Of a DNA stretch of 64,000 bases, positions 38,501 through 51,900 are shown one piece after another; the first letter of the stretch is position 1, and every line of letters begins with the position of its first letter. This DNA is from Aphelocoma coerulescens. Lineage: Eukaryota > Chordata > Aves > Passeriformes > Corvidae. Made by a program: the position numbers and the translations under genes. Under the pieces are notes generated by a model. That model did no database searches, was not told the DNA's origin, and saw nothing but the letters and a program-made list of their open reading frames with translations. Location: positions 15,618,001 through 15,682,000 of the forward strand of contig NC_091017.1 in NCBI RefSeq assembly GCF_041296385.1, given 5' to 3'.

Positions 38501-41500
38501 GGATAGAAGTTACCTCTTACACTAACTCCTGTGAAACTTCTGGGGAATCTCATAGGTTCATCTTGTGGGATTCCCATATAAATTTAACAGAGAAGTGAAG
38601 AACTTCGATGAATGGCTTTATATCAGAGCTGCTCAAATGGGTCAGCCTGGCCTATGCTCACAGGGAAATGGGCAGCCATCTGACAGCCTGTGGAAAAAAA
38701 CAAAGGGCTGTTTTTAAAGTGAGGATGCTTATGCTGTGCTTTCACTGCTTGCTTCATTTCTCCTCGCATGGAGATTCTTCTGCTTCTACCACTAAGAGAA
38801 AACCATAATGTTTGTTACAAGAGCAGTGGTTTTATTGTTCACGTTTGTAATCCACTCATCAAGTGTCTTGTTTTAGTTTTGGTCCATACAGAGCATGATG
38901 CTCTGCAACTGCCATTAATTCACATTTTTATCTCTAGTAGCAGAAGGTGGGTACAATAGGTTGAACTGCTTCAACCCTCCTGGTAAGCCACATGCCTGTC
39001 ACAGTGGGGCTGCATCACAGAAATTCCAGTTGCTTAGTTTGCTTTTTCAGAATAACTTCTAACTTCCTCCTCGGCATAAAGAAGCCAAACACCCAGCAGC
39101 TGAAATGTGCAACTCACAGGTTCCCTATGAAGAGTGTGGCTGCTTGGACCTGCTGGGGAAGAAACTCATCAGGGCTGTGTAGTAAAGAATGTGGGGCAGC
39201 AGCGGGATGTACATGCCAGAAGAGGGAATGTGAGGCAGGGAAGAGCCTCCTGTGCTGAGAACAGGTTTCTGTCCTTGCCTTCCACAAAACTCCTCTTCTG
39301 AGGTTTTTGGAGCTGCCCTCTAATTGCATCCTTTGTGGTACTGGGTGTTTAGCTCTCAGATCACAGAGAGGAGAAGGACATCAGCTGGTCTCTAAGGGAC
39401 ACAATGCAAGCAAGCAGAAAGATTCAAGCATTGCAAGATGGTAGGATTAGCTGCTCTGCAAAGTATCCTCAAATAGATACCACATTATTAGACATCATCA
39501 ATTTTAGCTTAAGGGAGGGTGTGTGTTTGTTCATTGTGTGTATACTGAGGCTGTTGCTGTGCCTGTGCTGTGGGGCAGATCTGTGAAAGGAAGTTGGTTT
39601 ATTAGTTGTGATGCATTCTGATCTGGCAGGGCTGAGTGGGACAGAAGAATCCCTGAGGAAATGCACTGCTGGGTGTGCAGAGCAGCCTTTCAGTTGAGGT
39701 TGCAGAACCAAGGTGTAGCATCATGCTCAGAGGGATGAAGTAACAAAATACTGCCCAGCTGCTCATGAAGCATCTGCTGAGAGAGTCAGGAGGCTCTTTG
39801 GGGACTGTAGGAAGTGAGTGTGCAATTTAAGACCCTACTGCAATGCATGTGCAGAGCCAGGCCAAATTCATGCTCTACAGTTACAAGGCAGGTGTTCCCT
39901 AACTTTTGGGTTTGCTTCTCTTAATTGCTGAGCAGGGTGCTTGATTGTCATGTGCTATAAACAAGCAGTTGTGAACAGGTGAAGTGACTGTTACTGAAAA
40001 TACTGGAATCTTTTCATTTTTAGCATTAAGGAGTCTGCCAGGTTTTAACAATGAATTCAAGTCACATGTGATGGTTGCAACTGAGGATTGTGCAGATGCT
40101 TTCACTTATTAGAATAGGAAGACCCTTTCTTCTAGATGCTTTTTTGTTTATATTAGAAGGTTTAGGTATACTACTTTCTCTTTTGCAAGCCTAAGCCTAA
40201 ATAAAGAAAACCTCAGTCAAACTATACAGGACAAAGTAGCAATATAACACTGTTCTTTCACTGTTCACTTTCACATATCTAAGATTTGGGCCTAATGCTG
40301 GAGGTCCCAGAGCCCACAGCTCTCTTCCCATAGATAATCTGTGCTGTGATAATCAGAGAAAATATCACTGGATTTGGACAAGCAAAAATAAATCACAGAA
40401 ATTCTTTCAGCTTTCATGTACAATATATTTCAGATGGCATTGCATGGAGCCCACGCTAGCATTTTTTCTAATAGGAGAGAAACACAGTCGGAGACAACTC
40501 TGGAATAATTCCAGAAGTAGTATCTGCTCTGGAATTTGGTTACTTCTGAAAAAAAAAAAAAGAAAAAAGAAGTAATTAATTGGGATGTTATTTATAGTAT
40601 GTTACATCCTTTCTCCTCTCCTCTCTGCCCAGTCTTTTACATTGAGGTTGAATACATGCTTGTAGTGGGGACTACACAGGAGGGACCATGATTGTTGGGG
40701 AAGCGAGGACTATTTTAATTGTTCTCTGCTTTTGGCATCTCTTTGGGTTAACTGCCCCAGTGGAGGTAAATAGATCACAGCTGTGAAAGGGCATCCCAGT
40801 AGGCTCCTGTACACTAGGAAGATAGTGTGTAACATTTATTTGGACTTCTCTGACTATACAAAAATTGTCGGATCTATAACTACAAGTGTGTGGCTGAACC
40901 AGTGTAAATTTCCGTTTTAGGTGTATGCTTAGGATGAATAAAACAATAGGATTTAAAAGAAAAATTTGCCACACTAGCAAAAGTCCACAGCAGTTGTGGA
41001 TTTGATGACAGTATGCATTGTGGGTGGGAATATAAAGTTCTCAGCATCTTGTGAATCATAAAAAGAAATTTAAAATATTGCCTTTAAAAGATTTTATGGA
41101 AAAGAAGATATAGACTTTTTTCCTGCTGCTTAGGCAGTGAAGGTTTGGGTCTTTGAGCTCAGATTTGGTATTTTGTTAGTTTACCTGTTACAGCAAGAGA
41201 AGCATTCCCAAACTGAGGAGTTTGGGAAAAGCTACAGGTTTTTGGAGGAAACTGTGTTGTTTTATTTTTAGCTGCATGATTAGTGCTGATTCTAAGTCTT
41301 ACCTGTGTTATTTCTTAGGGTTGATATGCTAAAAGACAACATCCAATTCTATCTAATTTTTCTTTAGTTGTGAAAAGCCAGTACACATTTCCAGCATGTA
41401 CTGACAGATGCTGGCTTGTAACTTAGCTTTCTTGATGACTTCTCATTTCATGAATTATTTTTTGCATGGTACCAAAATGCTCTTTGGGATTAGTTCCAAA

Positions 41501-42717
41501 TGTTTTACTGTGTGTTAGTAAAATACTTTATGGTGAACATGTTCCAGAAAGGTATCTCTTTCTTGGGTTAAAGAGAGAATATTTCCTTATTAATGTTTCT
41601 TGTTAGTAGTTAATTGCCTTCACTTTTACAAGTATAGCTCCAGTTTGTTATTGATGTTATTTTCCTGGCTTTAGCATCCAGCTACTGTCTTTCATCACAA
41701 CTTAATCTTTGGGTTGGAGTTCTTCAGTAATGTCTACTTTCCCTTCGTTACTCTAATTACAGCACCTTTGGAATCATCACTTCTCCTTTTATTAATTGAC
41801 CCTTCATGGTAACCTCTCTTTTTGATAATTTAAACAAGTTCTTTAAGTTTCTTGCTACAAGGCATTTTATACTCTTGAATAATTTTTATAGCTGTTACTG
41901 ACCTTTGATTTTTCAACTGCATTTAAGCAGTGAGATGTAGGCATTACAATTTTGTGGAGCATTTAATTATTAGTGGTCTTTACTTTGTATCACAGCTGAA
42001 ACTGTTTCCCCTGTATTCCCCTTTACTCCTTCCCTAACTTGAATATGGTTGTGAGAATAGTCCCTTTTGCTGCAGTGTCCAATTGGCTACATCTGTTTTA
42101 TAGATTTATCTGCTCTGACCCTCATACCTGTTGTGCAAGGTGCTGCCTCTTAGTCTTCAGTCTCACTGCTGGAAGACTGAGGTGTTATTCTGCAGAGCCA
42201 ATAGCTGAGGTGTGAGATGAACGATAGCTCCATTGAATAGCTTTGTGTCTTTGCCATAGAAAAGTCAAGAGAAAATCTATGCTTGTCTCTGTATGATAAA
42301 GCCAATTTCTGAGAGAGTTTGAAGGTCTTGTGTGATTAGATTTTAGAGTACTGTTTTTATTCTAGAATTAATTTGAGAATACTTTGTGTTATGTAGATAA
42401 CACTGTTGTAAATGCTGTGGGATGTGCACCAAAGGATTGTAAAACTCGTCCAAAAAATATACCAGAGCATTTTGCAGTGTTCAAAGCAGGGCCAGCCGTG
42501 CTTTCTGTTAGAGAATATTGGATGTTTTTCTCTTTCAAGTTGTTGGCTTTAAATCCTCCAGGCACGTCCTAATCAATGCCTAGCATATAAGATTAGCTAA
42601 TGCTCTTAACTGCAGTGTGGTACTTACTGTGAGAGAGGGTGCTATGTATTTAAAGGCTTTGATGGAATAATGCCTCAATCTCCTGTACTCAGCAAGTCCA
42701 TTTTCCTTTCTGAGCAG
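32561..42717. other. Non-coding stretch upstream of the first coding exon (probable 5' intron)
   Basis: No exon or large repeat was recognised. Low-complexity items are a C run at 33640-33655, a (TTC)n tract at about 37020-37038, a G-rich tract at 37682-37703 and A-rich sequence near 40550-40570. Position 42717 ends a normal 3' splice site (tttcctttctgagcag), so at least the last part of this stretch should be an intron joining an upstream non-coding exon that I cannot locate. Confidence 0.5.
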
Positions 42718-42928
42718 GATACAAGGGAGCTTCCAGAAGTCAGCCAAGATGAATATGGTGAAGAGGATCATGGGCCGGCCCCGGCAGGAAGAGTGCAGCC
42801 CCCAGGACAACGCGCTGGGCCTGATGCATCTGCGGCGCCTCTTCACGGAGCTCTGTCATCCTCCAAGGCACATGACCCAGAAAGAGCAGGAAGAAAAACT
42901 TTACATGATGTTACCGGTGTTCAACAGG
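42718..42928 (+). CDS. WDFY3: WDFY3 first coding exon (5'UTR tail and residues 1-60)
   Basis: The exon follows a pyrimidine tract and AG at 42716-42717 and ends before donor gtaagc at 42929. The first 31 bases are untranslated and contain no upstream ATG. The start is ATG at 42749, with A at -3 (caagATG); the protein begins MNMVKRIMGRPRQEE and the exon ends LYMMLPVFNR, which I recognise as the WDFY3/ALFY N-terminus. A second in-frame ATG lies two codons later, but the first matches the known start. The exon stands out from its surroundings by GC-rich third positions and several CpGs (ccggccccggcagg, gcggcgcctc). It ends in phase 0. An overlapping frame at 42670-43086 is a shadow. Confidence 0.96.
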
Positions 42929-45900
42929 GTAAGCTGGGCAATTTGCAAGAGGTGTTTTCTTTATTTGAATTGTCTGCTCATATTTTGTATTCCAAAGACT
43001 TTTTGGTTCTAGCACAACAGATTTTCTCCCATTGGCATCCTTTCAATTTTCCCTTTCTTCTCACACAGTGTTGTGTTAGGGGATAAACTTACCTTTGGAG
43101 ATTTCCTTTTCTTACCACTTTTTCTCAAGTGCAATCCACAGATGCGTGTAGGCTGACAGCTTTTCTGCAGTGCTCACTGTTATTAGTCATCTGATTTCCA
43201 ACCTAAACTTTGGTAGCAAGTTTATGCCCACTTTTTTTGTGTGACAGCACTGTCCTTGAGTCTAAATAGCTCTTCTCCCTTCTTTGCGTTTATTGTACTG
43301 ATGCATATTTAGACATAATATTCATAATGTGTCCTGTCAACATGGTTTTGCTAGGCTACATGAGCTGAACAATTTTAACCTCTTCATGTGATATATTTTC
43401 TATATTCTCATCACCCTTATAGGCTTTTTACTGTGTATTGAGTCTGAATCCCCCTTCGCGGACAAGGGAGATTTTGAACAAGCAATCTGTAGGGAAGATA
43501 TAATAGTCACTTTTACAGTGGCATTCATATTTGACTACTCCGTTGTACTCAGGCAACAAGATTTTGTTTGGAGGCAGAACTATGGCAACTGTCACTGGAA
43601 TTAATAGGAACTAAATCATAATGTCTTGTATCACTCAGTTACACTCTCAGGTTATTGTGAATAATAATTCTGATGGTAGTTTTAGGGTCTTGAAAGACCA
43701 GTAGGTACAGATCTATCTAGCTTTCTTTTTTTTTTTCCCCTGCTGTGACCTAAACTCTTGCTCCTGAAGTTGTTCTTGGGTGATGGATTTGTGCTTGTAT
43801 ATGCTACCACAGAGAACTGGATTAATGCAAAAACTACACTGATGTTTTGTTGAAAGTATGGCTTATGAAGATGTTAGACGCTGAGCTGCTTGCATGCTTG
43901 TGCTGGTTTTGGCCGGGATAGAGTTAATTTTCTATATAGTATCTAGTGTGGGCTATGTTTTGGATTTGTGCTGGAAATAATCCTGAAAAATATGGGGATA
44001 TTTTATTTGTTGCTGAGCAGGGCTTACACAGAGCCAAAGCCTTTCTGCTCCTCACCCCACCCCGCCAGTGAAGAGGCTAGGAGTGCACATGGAACTGGGA
44101 GGGGACACAGTGACCCCAGCTGACCCAGTGGATACATATGGTGTCAGGCTCAGCATATAAAACAGGGGGGAGAAGGAGGTAGAGGGATGTTCAAAGTGAT
44201 TTGTCTTCCCAAGTCACTGTTATTCGTGATGGGGCCCTGCTCTCCTGGCGATGGCTGAGCACCTGCTTGCCCATGGAAAGCAGTGAATGAATTCCTTGTT
44301 TTGCTTTGCTGGCTTGCGTGGCTTTTGCTTTCCCTGTTAAACCATCTTTATCTCAACTCATGGGTTTTCTGCCTTTTACCCTGCTGTTTCTCTGCCCTAT
44401 TCCACCTGAGAGCAATGAGTAGGTGTGGTGCTTAGCTGCCAGTTAGGGTTAAACTACAATAATGCTGTGTAGAAAAAGTAATCCTAGTCAGAACATAGTA
44501 TTACTAGGATTTTCGGTTGACTAGGTAGTGTGCTTTAGTGGATGGATCACTTGAATACCATTCTGTTGCCTTAGGTCTTATTTCTGCTGGTAACCTGTTG
44601 TGTGAGTTTGGGAGGAGTAAGCTCAGTTCATATACCTCCTTTTTAATTTATCTGCTTGGATTATATGCCCTTTAGTTATGGACTTTCTTGATTTGTTATT
44701 ACAAATTAGCACAGTGGAATCTTAATCTTGCTTTGAGCCCATGAAGGTTATTCTTGATGCAGTTATGCTTAGAAATCTCCCTCTGGTGGTTACATGAGGC
44801 TGATGCTTCTGGGAAGTAGAATGCCCCCACTTGAGCTTCTTCAGCACTTAACTCTGATCTGCAGGTGGAGAAGAATTTTTTCTTCGCCTTTGTGGTAACT
44901 ACTGGCAGTAACATTATATCTATAGAAATTGCAGTTGGTGATATTGCTGGGTTTAAGTAGAACTAGTGTAGTGATGCATGCACACTGGTCTAAGGAAAGA
45001 CTTTGATTATACTGCTGAGATGAAAAAGAGCAGTTAAATTTTAATCTCTCCATTGTTTCTACCTTTTCTCTTTTCCTGTTTCCTTTCTTAATACAATTCC
45101 CCCTCCCCCCGCCCCCCTTTACACCATTTGCTGGCTTTGTCCTAATTCTCAGCCCCTCCTCTGGACTCTGGTGAAGCCTAGTTGAAGTTACTTCTTGTCT
45201 TTGCACCACTTGTTCTCACTGTTCTTCATTCAGCTCATGTGTTGAAGCATTCTGAAAACTAAATCAGTAGCCCCAAATTTTGTTGTTACTTCATCAAAAT
45301 CAGCTCTTGTCTAAGTAATCTCAGGTACCATTTGCGTTCTTGAAGAGATGATGGTTTCTGTGATTTCTATTTGTGTGAATGCATCTCAGAAACTTTTCCT
45401 CAGTTTTCCTCTTGTTTATAGTAGCTTTTCCTTCCCCAGGTTCCCCATGTCTCTTTTCTATTCTTTACAGAATCCGTCTAGTTTTGTTTATGGGCTCTTT
45501 TCTCTGAGTGCCAGAGACTCTTTTGTACCCTTCTTTACTGAAGCGAACTTGATGCTGAAAACACATTCTTATGTGTTTGCCAGATGTTTTATTTTTCAGT
45601 CCTAGTTCTGGTTGTTTTCTTCCTCTTTCCTCTTTTTTTCACCTCCATCAGTTTCCTTGTTTAGTTTTAACATCACTGTCCTTCGAGCTCTACCTGCTCT
45701 GAGCTTGTGAGCTTCATGGAGCTGTCCTTCATGCCACAAATACAGGCTGTTGCCAGATGTTGTCACTTCAGTTTTCAATCTCTAAAATCTGGATCATAGC
45801 TTGGCGTATTGAGGAAAGCAGGTGTTGTTTCTGCTCTTCCACTTCCTTTCTTGCAGACCTTGATAACTATTATCAGTCATTGATGAACTGGGATAGTGTG

Positions 45901-48900
45901 ACCCAAAAAAACCTGATTTTTCTTGATCAGTCAGGTCTCATCCTGTCACTGTTATAGGGGGATTTTTTCCTTGCATTTCATGTAAATACATTCTGGTTTT
46001 CCTGTGTTCAAGAGGCTGAGCAGTTGTGATGCCCTCTGTTGCTACTTTCACAGTTTACCTTTTTAGATTCCTGGTTAATGCCGCCTTCTTCTTTTGATGT
46101 TTACATATACAATCTGCTGTGGCTTCCTCGGCTTATCTAGTTTTATGTCTTCTGGAGTGTCAACTCTTGATGGTACAGCTTGTTTTGGAACAGTCCTGCT
46201 AGTTTAGTAGCTCTGCCGGTCATAGCAAAACAAACTCTGATTGGAATAAAAAATAGTACAAGAAAAAATCTGATTTTCTAGAGAGTCTTGGAAGAGATTT
46301 TTCAGTGGCAGATATGGTAAATCTTGTTCGCTCTAAAATTCTGACACGACTTTTCTCTGAGAAGGGGTACTTTTGCTGTCAGGAAACACTAAAACGTTAT
46401 TAGAAGCTCCTTTCTAAAATTTTTCTTGTTTCTCAGACATAAACCTTAGCTGCAGATGTTTTAAGTGATCAGTTAATAAGCTTCATTCAAATTCAGACTC
46501 TGAATCCATCCATAGTTACTTTGCATGGTTATCTTTATTCTGTTGAAGATTTTTAAGTGTGATTGAGTACTTTTTCTGTTACTGCCTTAATCAAAGATTA
46601 TGATGGTGTATCATAAAAGCATTATCTGTTACAAGATTGGGATGTCTGTGTTAGGAGGAGAGACTCCAAACAAGTTGTGAAGCTCAGATCAAAACTTCTG
46701 TGCCATCCCTTAATGTGTACTCCAGAATGTCTCTTATATCAGAGTGGTGAGCTGTTAGAAGCTGGAGCTGCATGTGTTTGGCTGGAATCAGTGTGTGTGT
46801 GTGTGTGTGTGTAGAAAATGCAGTAAGGAGTTCTGTGAGAAGCATTATTTTTGCTGAGTGCAGAGATCTAGAGTGAAGAAGGTAACTCTGCTTCCCAGAG
46901 GCATCCAAGTGGCCAGCAGCAGGCAGCCAGTTAAATAATGAGGGTATCCAGGAGCTCTTTTGAGGCTTTCTTGCTTAGCTGTGGGGTTGAGTTTTTTCTT
47001 CTCATTAGAGGCATCTCAAGTTTTTTGTGAAATGAAGCTTCATTTCCTTTTTTTTTTTTTTTTTTTTTGGAGGATTATTAATCAGTAAATTCAGCAGAGC
47101 TAAAGCATTCTTAAGTTTGGTTTATAGATAGAGCATGTCTCAAATGTGCTGTGGATAAAACCATCTTGCTAGTTCTGGTAACGAGTGGGTTTACAGGCCA
47201 TTTCTTTTTCTTCATTGTTCAGGGAGGCGTATGAAATGATGAATCACATAGTAATGAAAAGCTAAATTGGTGCATAATTAACAAAAGATTGGCCCCTTGG
47301 AAGAGTACTCAAAAGGCTCCTTTCAGAGTTCAGTGGGTTTGTGGAAGCACTGCTCTACCAACGTGGTAGTAACGCTTGTGCAGTATGTGAGAGAAGGGAT
47401 GGAATGATGAAGAGGCTGGTGTTGAATAAGTGGTACATTGTTACATTGTCTTGAAAGAGCTTGCTTTTCCTTATTAAAAAGACGATTTACTGGTAAAATG
47501 TGTAACCTCCTGGTCTTGGTTTTTACTACCACTTTTAGTCAGAGGGTATATAAATATCCAATGGAAATGCTTATTTACATAGTGCAAACTTGGTTTTGGG
47601 GCAACTAATTGAAATCCACTTGACCTCAGTTACCCTTCTACTGTAACTTTGAGTTCTCTACATTTCCTGGGAACTGCTGACAAATTTGAGCAAGCTCAGG
47701 ACAGGTAACAGGGCCGCTAGTTTTTCCTCTTCACTTGGTCTGGGTGAAAGAGCTTTAAAGAATTAGTGACAAGATGACAAGATGCTAATGTGCATTCTGG
47801 CCTAGATAATCTTGCTTATGCTATATCAGTGAGCGTGCAAGCCTCAAGGCCCTCTTCCCTTCTTGCAGCCTTGTGGAAGTTAGGGGCTCTTGGATGAATT
47901 GGGAGCTGATGCAAACAACTGCAAAAGGAGGTCTTGTGATATTTAGGGAAACTTAGATTGTCTGTACTAGGAATGTTGTGTAGTCTGTAATCCAAATGAG
48001 GGGATTTTTTTTGGTCTGCAGAAAACAGTTGTCTTCCTGTAATGTCTGGTCTCCCATTTGCTTGCTTTAGTGATAATGGTGGTTGAAATTTCCAGTATGA
48101 GAAATACTTATGCCTTTGGGGAAGACTATTTTTATTTTGAGGAAATTGAGTGTTCAATTTCAGTGCTGTATTTCTGTCTCCATTTCATCATGGCTTTGCA
48201 ATGCAAGTAGACAGGAAAAATAGTTTTGGCTGTTTTGTGATGTGCCAGAGCAACTGATACTAAGGGAGGTAAGAAGTGAAACTTAGACAAAGGTTGTTCT
48301 TTCTTCTGCCTTTTAAGTTTTCTTCAGTGACTTAGGGGTTCCAAGGTAAGTTGGCACCACAATTACCTTGCATCCCTGTTGGCTGTAATCATGGATTTCA
48401 CTGGATGTCTCTGGACTTGAGAATGACCTCAGCCAAGTAGGTCAGCAGCTCAGCTGTAATAGGATAACTGGGTCACCCAGAGAAAGGAGACGGGCAAACC
48501 AGCTGTTGAGTCCAAATCAGTTGTACTGTTGTAGAACACATAGTCCTTCTGAGAGGCCAGTATAACCTGTTGAACTTAAGTTTTGCTAGAAAAATACTGT
48601 CATCTTTTATGCCTGTCAGGGACACTCCTGAAGGTTACATAAATACCTATGTGGGAGAAAAATCGAAACAAGCAGGGACTGTTCAGGTGTTGAGCAGGCT
48701 ATTTTGTTTCTTCAGCACTAACACAAGTGATGATACTGTAATTTGGGTTGCGTGTTTTGTTTGATAATGAATATCATGGGTTTATTGTGACCATATTAGT
48801 GCAAGTTTTACATTGGAAGTGTGGATAAAGACTCCTTTTTGTGTGCAGTCTTGAATGAAGAGTAAATTACTGCAGCAACTAGCTAATCCATTTTGAGATA

Positions 48901-51900
48901 ATGTGTTCCACAGCTTAGTGCGATACCACAGAGTTAACATGTTTCTCCCTGTTATATGTGATTTAATACATTATTTGATAACATAATCAATGCTTAATCA
49001 TGAAGAATAAGTTACTAGAATTAAGTGACAATTTATTTTAAAAAATCTGCTGTTATGTTCAGAAGGATCTCAGAAGAGGAGAGTAAGTCCTTGAGATATC
49101 AGCAACATGGGAGGCTTCCTGGTATTGTCAGTTTATTGAGGAAGGATGTAACAGGGCAGTTCCAATTCTTAGTCCTTTTAAAAGATTTTATGTACGTCAT
49201 TCCATTTAGGTCCAGTAGATAGTAAAGGAGTTGATCTTAAAAACAGAAGTCCTGTTGGAGAATTTGGTCTGGTACCTGATCTTTAACCCATTAAGTGCAA
49301 TCTCAGTCTTTTGAGGCTCTGTCGGGCTTTCATCTTGTGGGAGAATTTACAACTCTCTTTTCCCCTCCATTCATCAGATCTTACCTCCCGAAATGAGGTC
49401 TGAATTCCAACTCTGAACATACTGTAGAGCCTGCACTGTGCAAACCAGTGCAGTGATGAATGCTGCAGCATGAAAAACTTGTAATCTCCATAGGAATACT
49501 TCTTCACAAAGGAACATGGTGGTTTGTAGTGATCCTTGTAAACTGAATGATTTTAATGCATCCATTTTTCTCTTGGTTTAGGTGTTTGGAAATGCTCCTC
49601 CAAGTACAATGACAGAGAAATTTTCTGACCTCCTGCAGTTTACTACTCAAGTGTCACGATTGATGGTGACGGAAATTCGACGGAGAGCATCGAATAAGTC
49701 CACAGGTATTGCATGGGGCACAAGGGTGGGCTTTCCCACATCTGTGCATCGTGATTTTCACATCAGTCAGAATACTGTGAGCTGCCATTCACAGCAACTG
49801 TGCAGGCTCAGAAAATGAATTCTTCGCAATGAAAATGTGTTGCCTTTTGTTTCTTTGGACTGAGAGAGAGGAGGAGAAAGAGGTTAGAGGTTTCTTCCCT
49901 GAGTTATGGAGAAAGCTGAGTTCCACAAAATTCTAAGAGATGAGAGAGGAGTGAATTGAGTTGCATGACCTCCTAGGAGAAGGGGGCCAAGAACCTGCAT
50001 GTGGACAGCTGCTGTATTTTGCCTGAGGTGCCTGTTGGTGGTGTGTTGTGTCACTTGGATATGCCAACATTCCAAAACTGTGCATTTTAAATTAGCTGCT
50101 GGCCTGGAAACTAATAAGATGTGAAAATACAGCAAGTCCTGCATTAGGACCAACACTGCCAGCCCTAGAAAAATGTCAGTGGACTCCTCTTCTTCTCTGA
50201 TTATTAAATGTCAGGGTGAGATTTGGTTCTGTTGCACCCTGGATGTGTCAGAACCTGATGTTGTATTGGCAGTTGCGTAACTGAGGACAATGCACCAACA
50301 GGGCAGTTTCATTAGCTTTCCTCTTAGACTTCCTTTTCTGAGGAGGAGTGCTTCCAAGAAGTATCAAGTCTTTGCCTACTAGATAATTTTAAGATCTGTG
50401 CTGTGTTCTCAGTTTGGATTTGGTGGTAAATGAGGACTGGAAAAGGCTGTGAAATTATTATGCAGGAAGTCAGGAGTCACAAACTGTGCCAATTACAATA
50501 TATTTCCATTTTAAGTAGAGTGACTAACAGTGAAACAGTGAAACATTCCAGATGGCTAAACAGATATCATAGACAAAACCTGTTCTCTATGGGTAAACAG
50601 GCGCAAAATGTCTTTTCTTTGAGTATTGGGGGGAAATAAATGTCCAACAGCCATGCTGGCAGAATGGTGATGTTTGCTTGACCTTTTTTCCTGGGGAACA
50701 TCTGTTATGCCTGCTAGTCTGTTACTTCATCCATACCTCTGCTTGTTGCTCCAAGATAATCTAGTTCTTAAAACCTCTCAAGTTGGAGGTAGATTTTTGT
50801 TGATGGTGGTGGTTTGGGGTTTTTTTCATGTTTTCCACCCCACCTAGAAACTTGACCACAATGACTAAAAAGACAGTTTGGTGCACTTCTAAGCTTTAAG
50901 GTAGTGAATACCAATGTTTCTGTTAAAACAGAAAGCAGTCATTTTTCCTCTGTTATCAGATTTGCTGTTACTCTGGTCAGTAAACCCTTTTTAGACCTCA
51001 AGAAAGCCTCATGGGTCCATGTTCCACAATTGCATCGTGACTCTTGGTGAGACCAGTGAGTTGAAGTTTCCTCTCCAGAAATGACTGATTAACAAGCTGT
51101 TAAAACTCAGGTTATAGACTTCTGTGTTAAAATTATTAGAGCTAGATACACACTTCCTGTGATGCTGATTAAAAAACCCAGAAATTATTGGTTTCTTAGA
51201 ATATGTTTTATGCTAAAGACATAATATTGTCTGTGGATTGTGAAGACTCTTGCATAATTTTTTTTTTAAACTTCTATTCTTTTTCTGTCTCAAACAAAAA
51301 GATATAACATATCTTAGTAGTTGTTGACAGATAATTATATCTCCTAGTGTGTTTTTAAAATTATAAAACTTCGGTGACAACAACATGCAGGAAATGTCTC
51401 TGGTAATATACAAGTGCGAATTCCTGATGGTGTGAAATGCTCCATGTAAATAAAGAAAATAGCTAAGCCTGTTTTAGAAACAAGTTTTCCATACATTCAA
51501 AAGTCAACTTTCGATAGTTAATGACAGGGAAGAAATTTTGCAAGAACTTCATTTCTATAAATGTGTTGCCAGTATTTCACAGTGGGGAATATGGTATGGT
51601 TAAATCTTGCCTGTCAGTATGTTGTGGTCGGGGTTTTTTTTTTTTCCTCTGCTTTTGTGTTTTTCCTACTCCATCTGATAATGGAACACAGGGCAATTAT
51701 TTTTATCAGGTCTTTGAATATTTATGCTAATAGCTATGTGAGTAATGCCTGCTATGGTGGAGGCATATCTCAGTTATTCTTGGCAGACTGTAGTAGTTTT
51801 CTCAGAACAGTGTTTTGTGATTCAGTAGTAACTGTGCCAGCACCCTGTCTTAAGTGGTCTCTGAACATTGCCATTGTAGTTGTGTGTTCAGCTGCAGTTT

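Larger units (their letters stand above)
44467..49581 (+). other. WDFY3 intron 1, remainder
   Basis: No further gene was seen. It holds a C-rich tract (45099-45117), a (GT)11 microsatellite (46791-46812) and a run of 21 T (47048-47068). It ends in the acceptor 'tttctcttggtttag'. Confidence 0.65.

Noticed and set aside
42745..42746. Alternative 3' splice site (gtcag) 3 bases before the start codon
   Set aside because: The upstream AG at 42717 has the better pyrimidine tract, and the later AG would leave almost no 5' leader in this exon.
42670..43086. 138-codon open frame overlapping the first coding exon
   Set aside because: It is in another frame, begins in the intron before the acceptor and runs past the donor; it is a shadow of the real exon.
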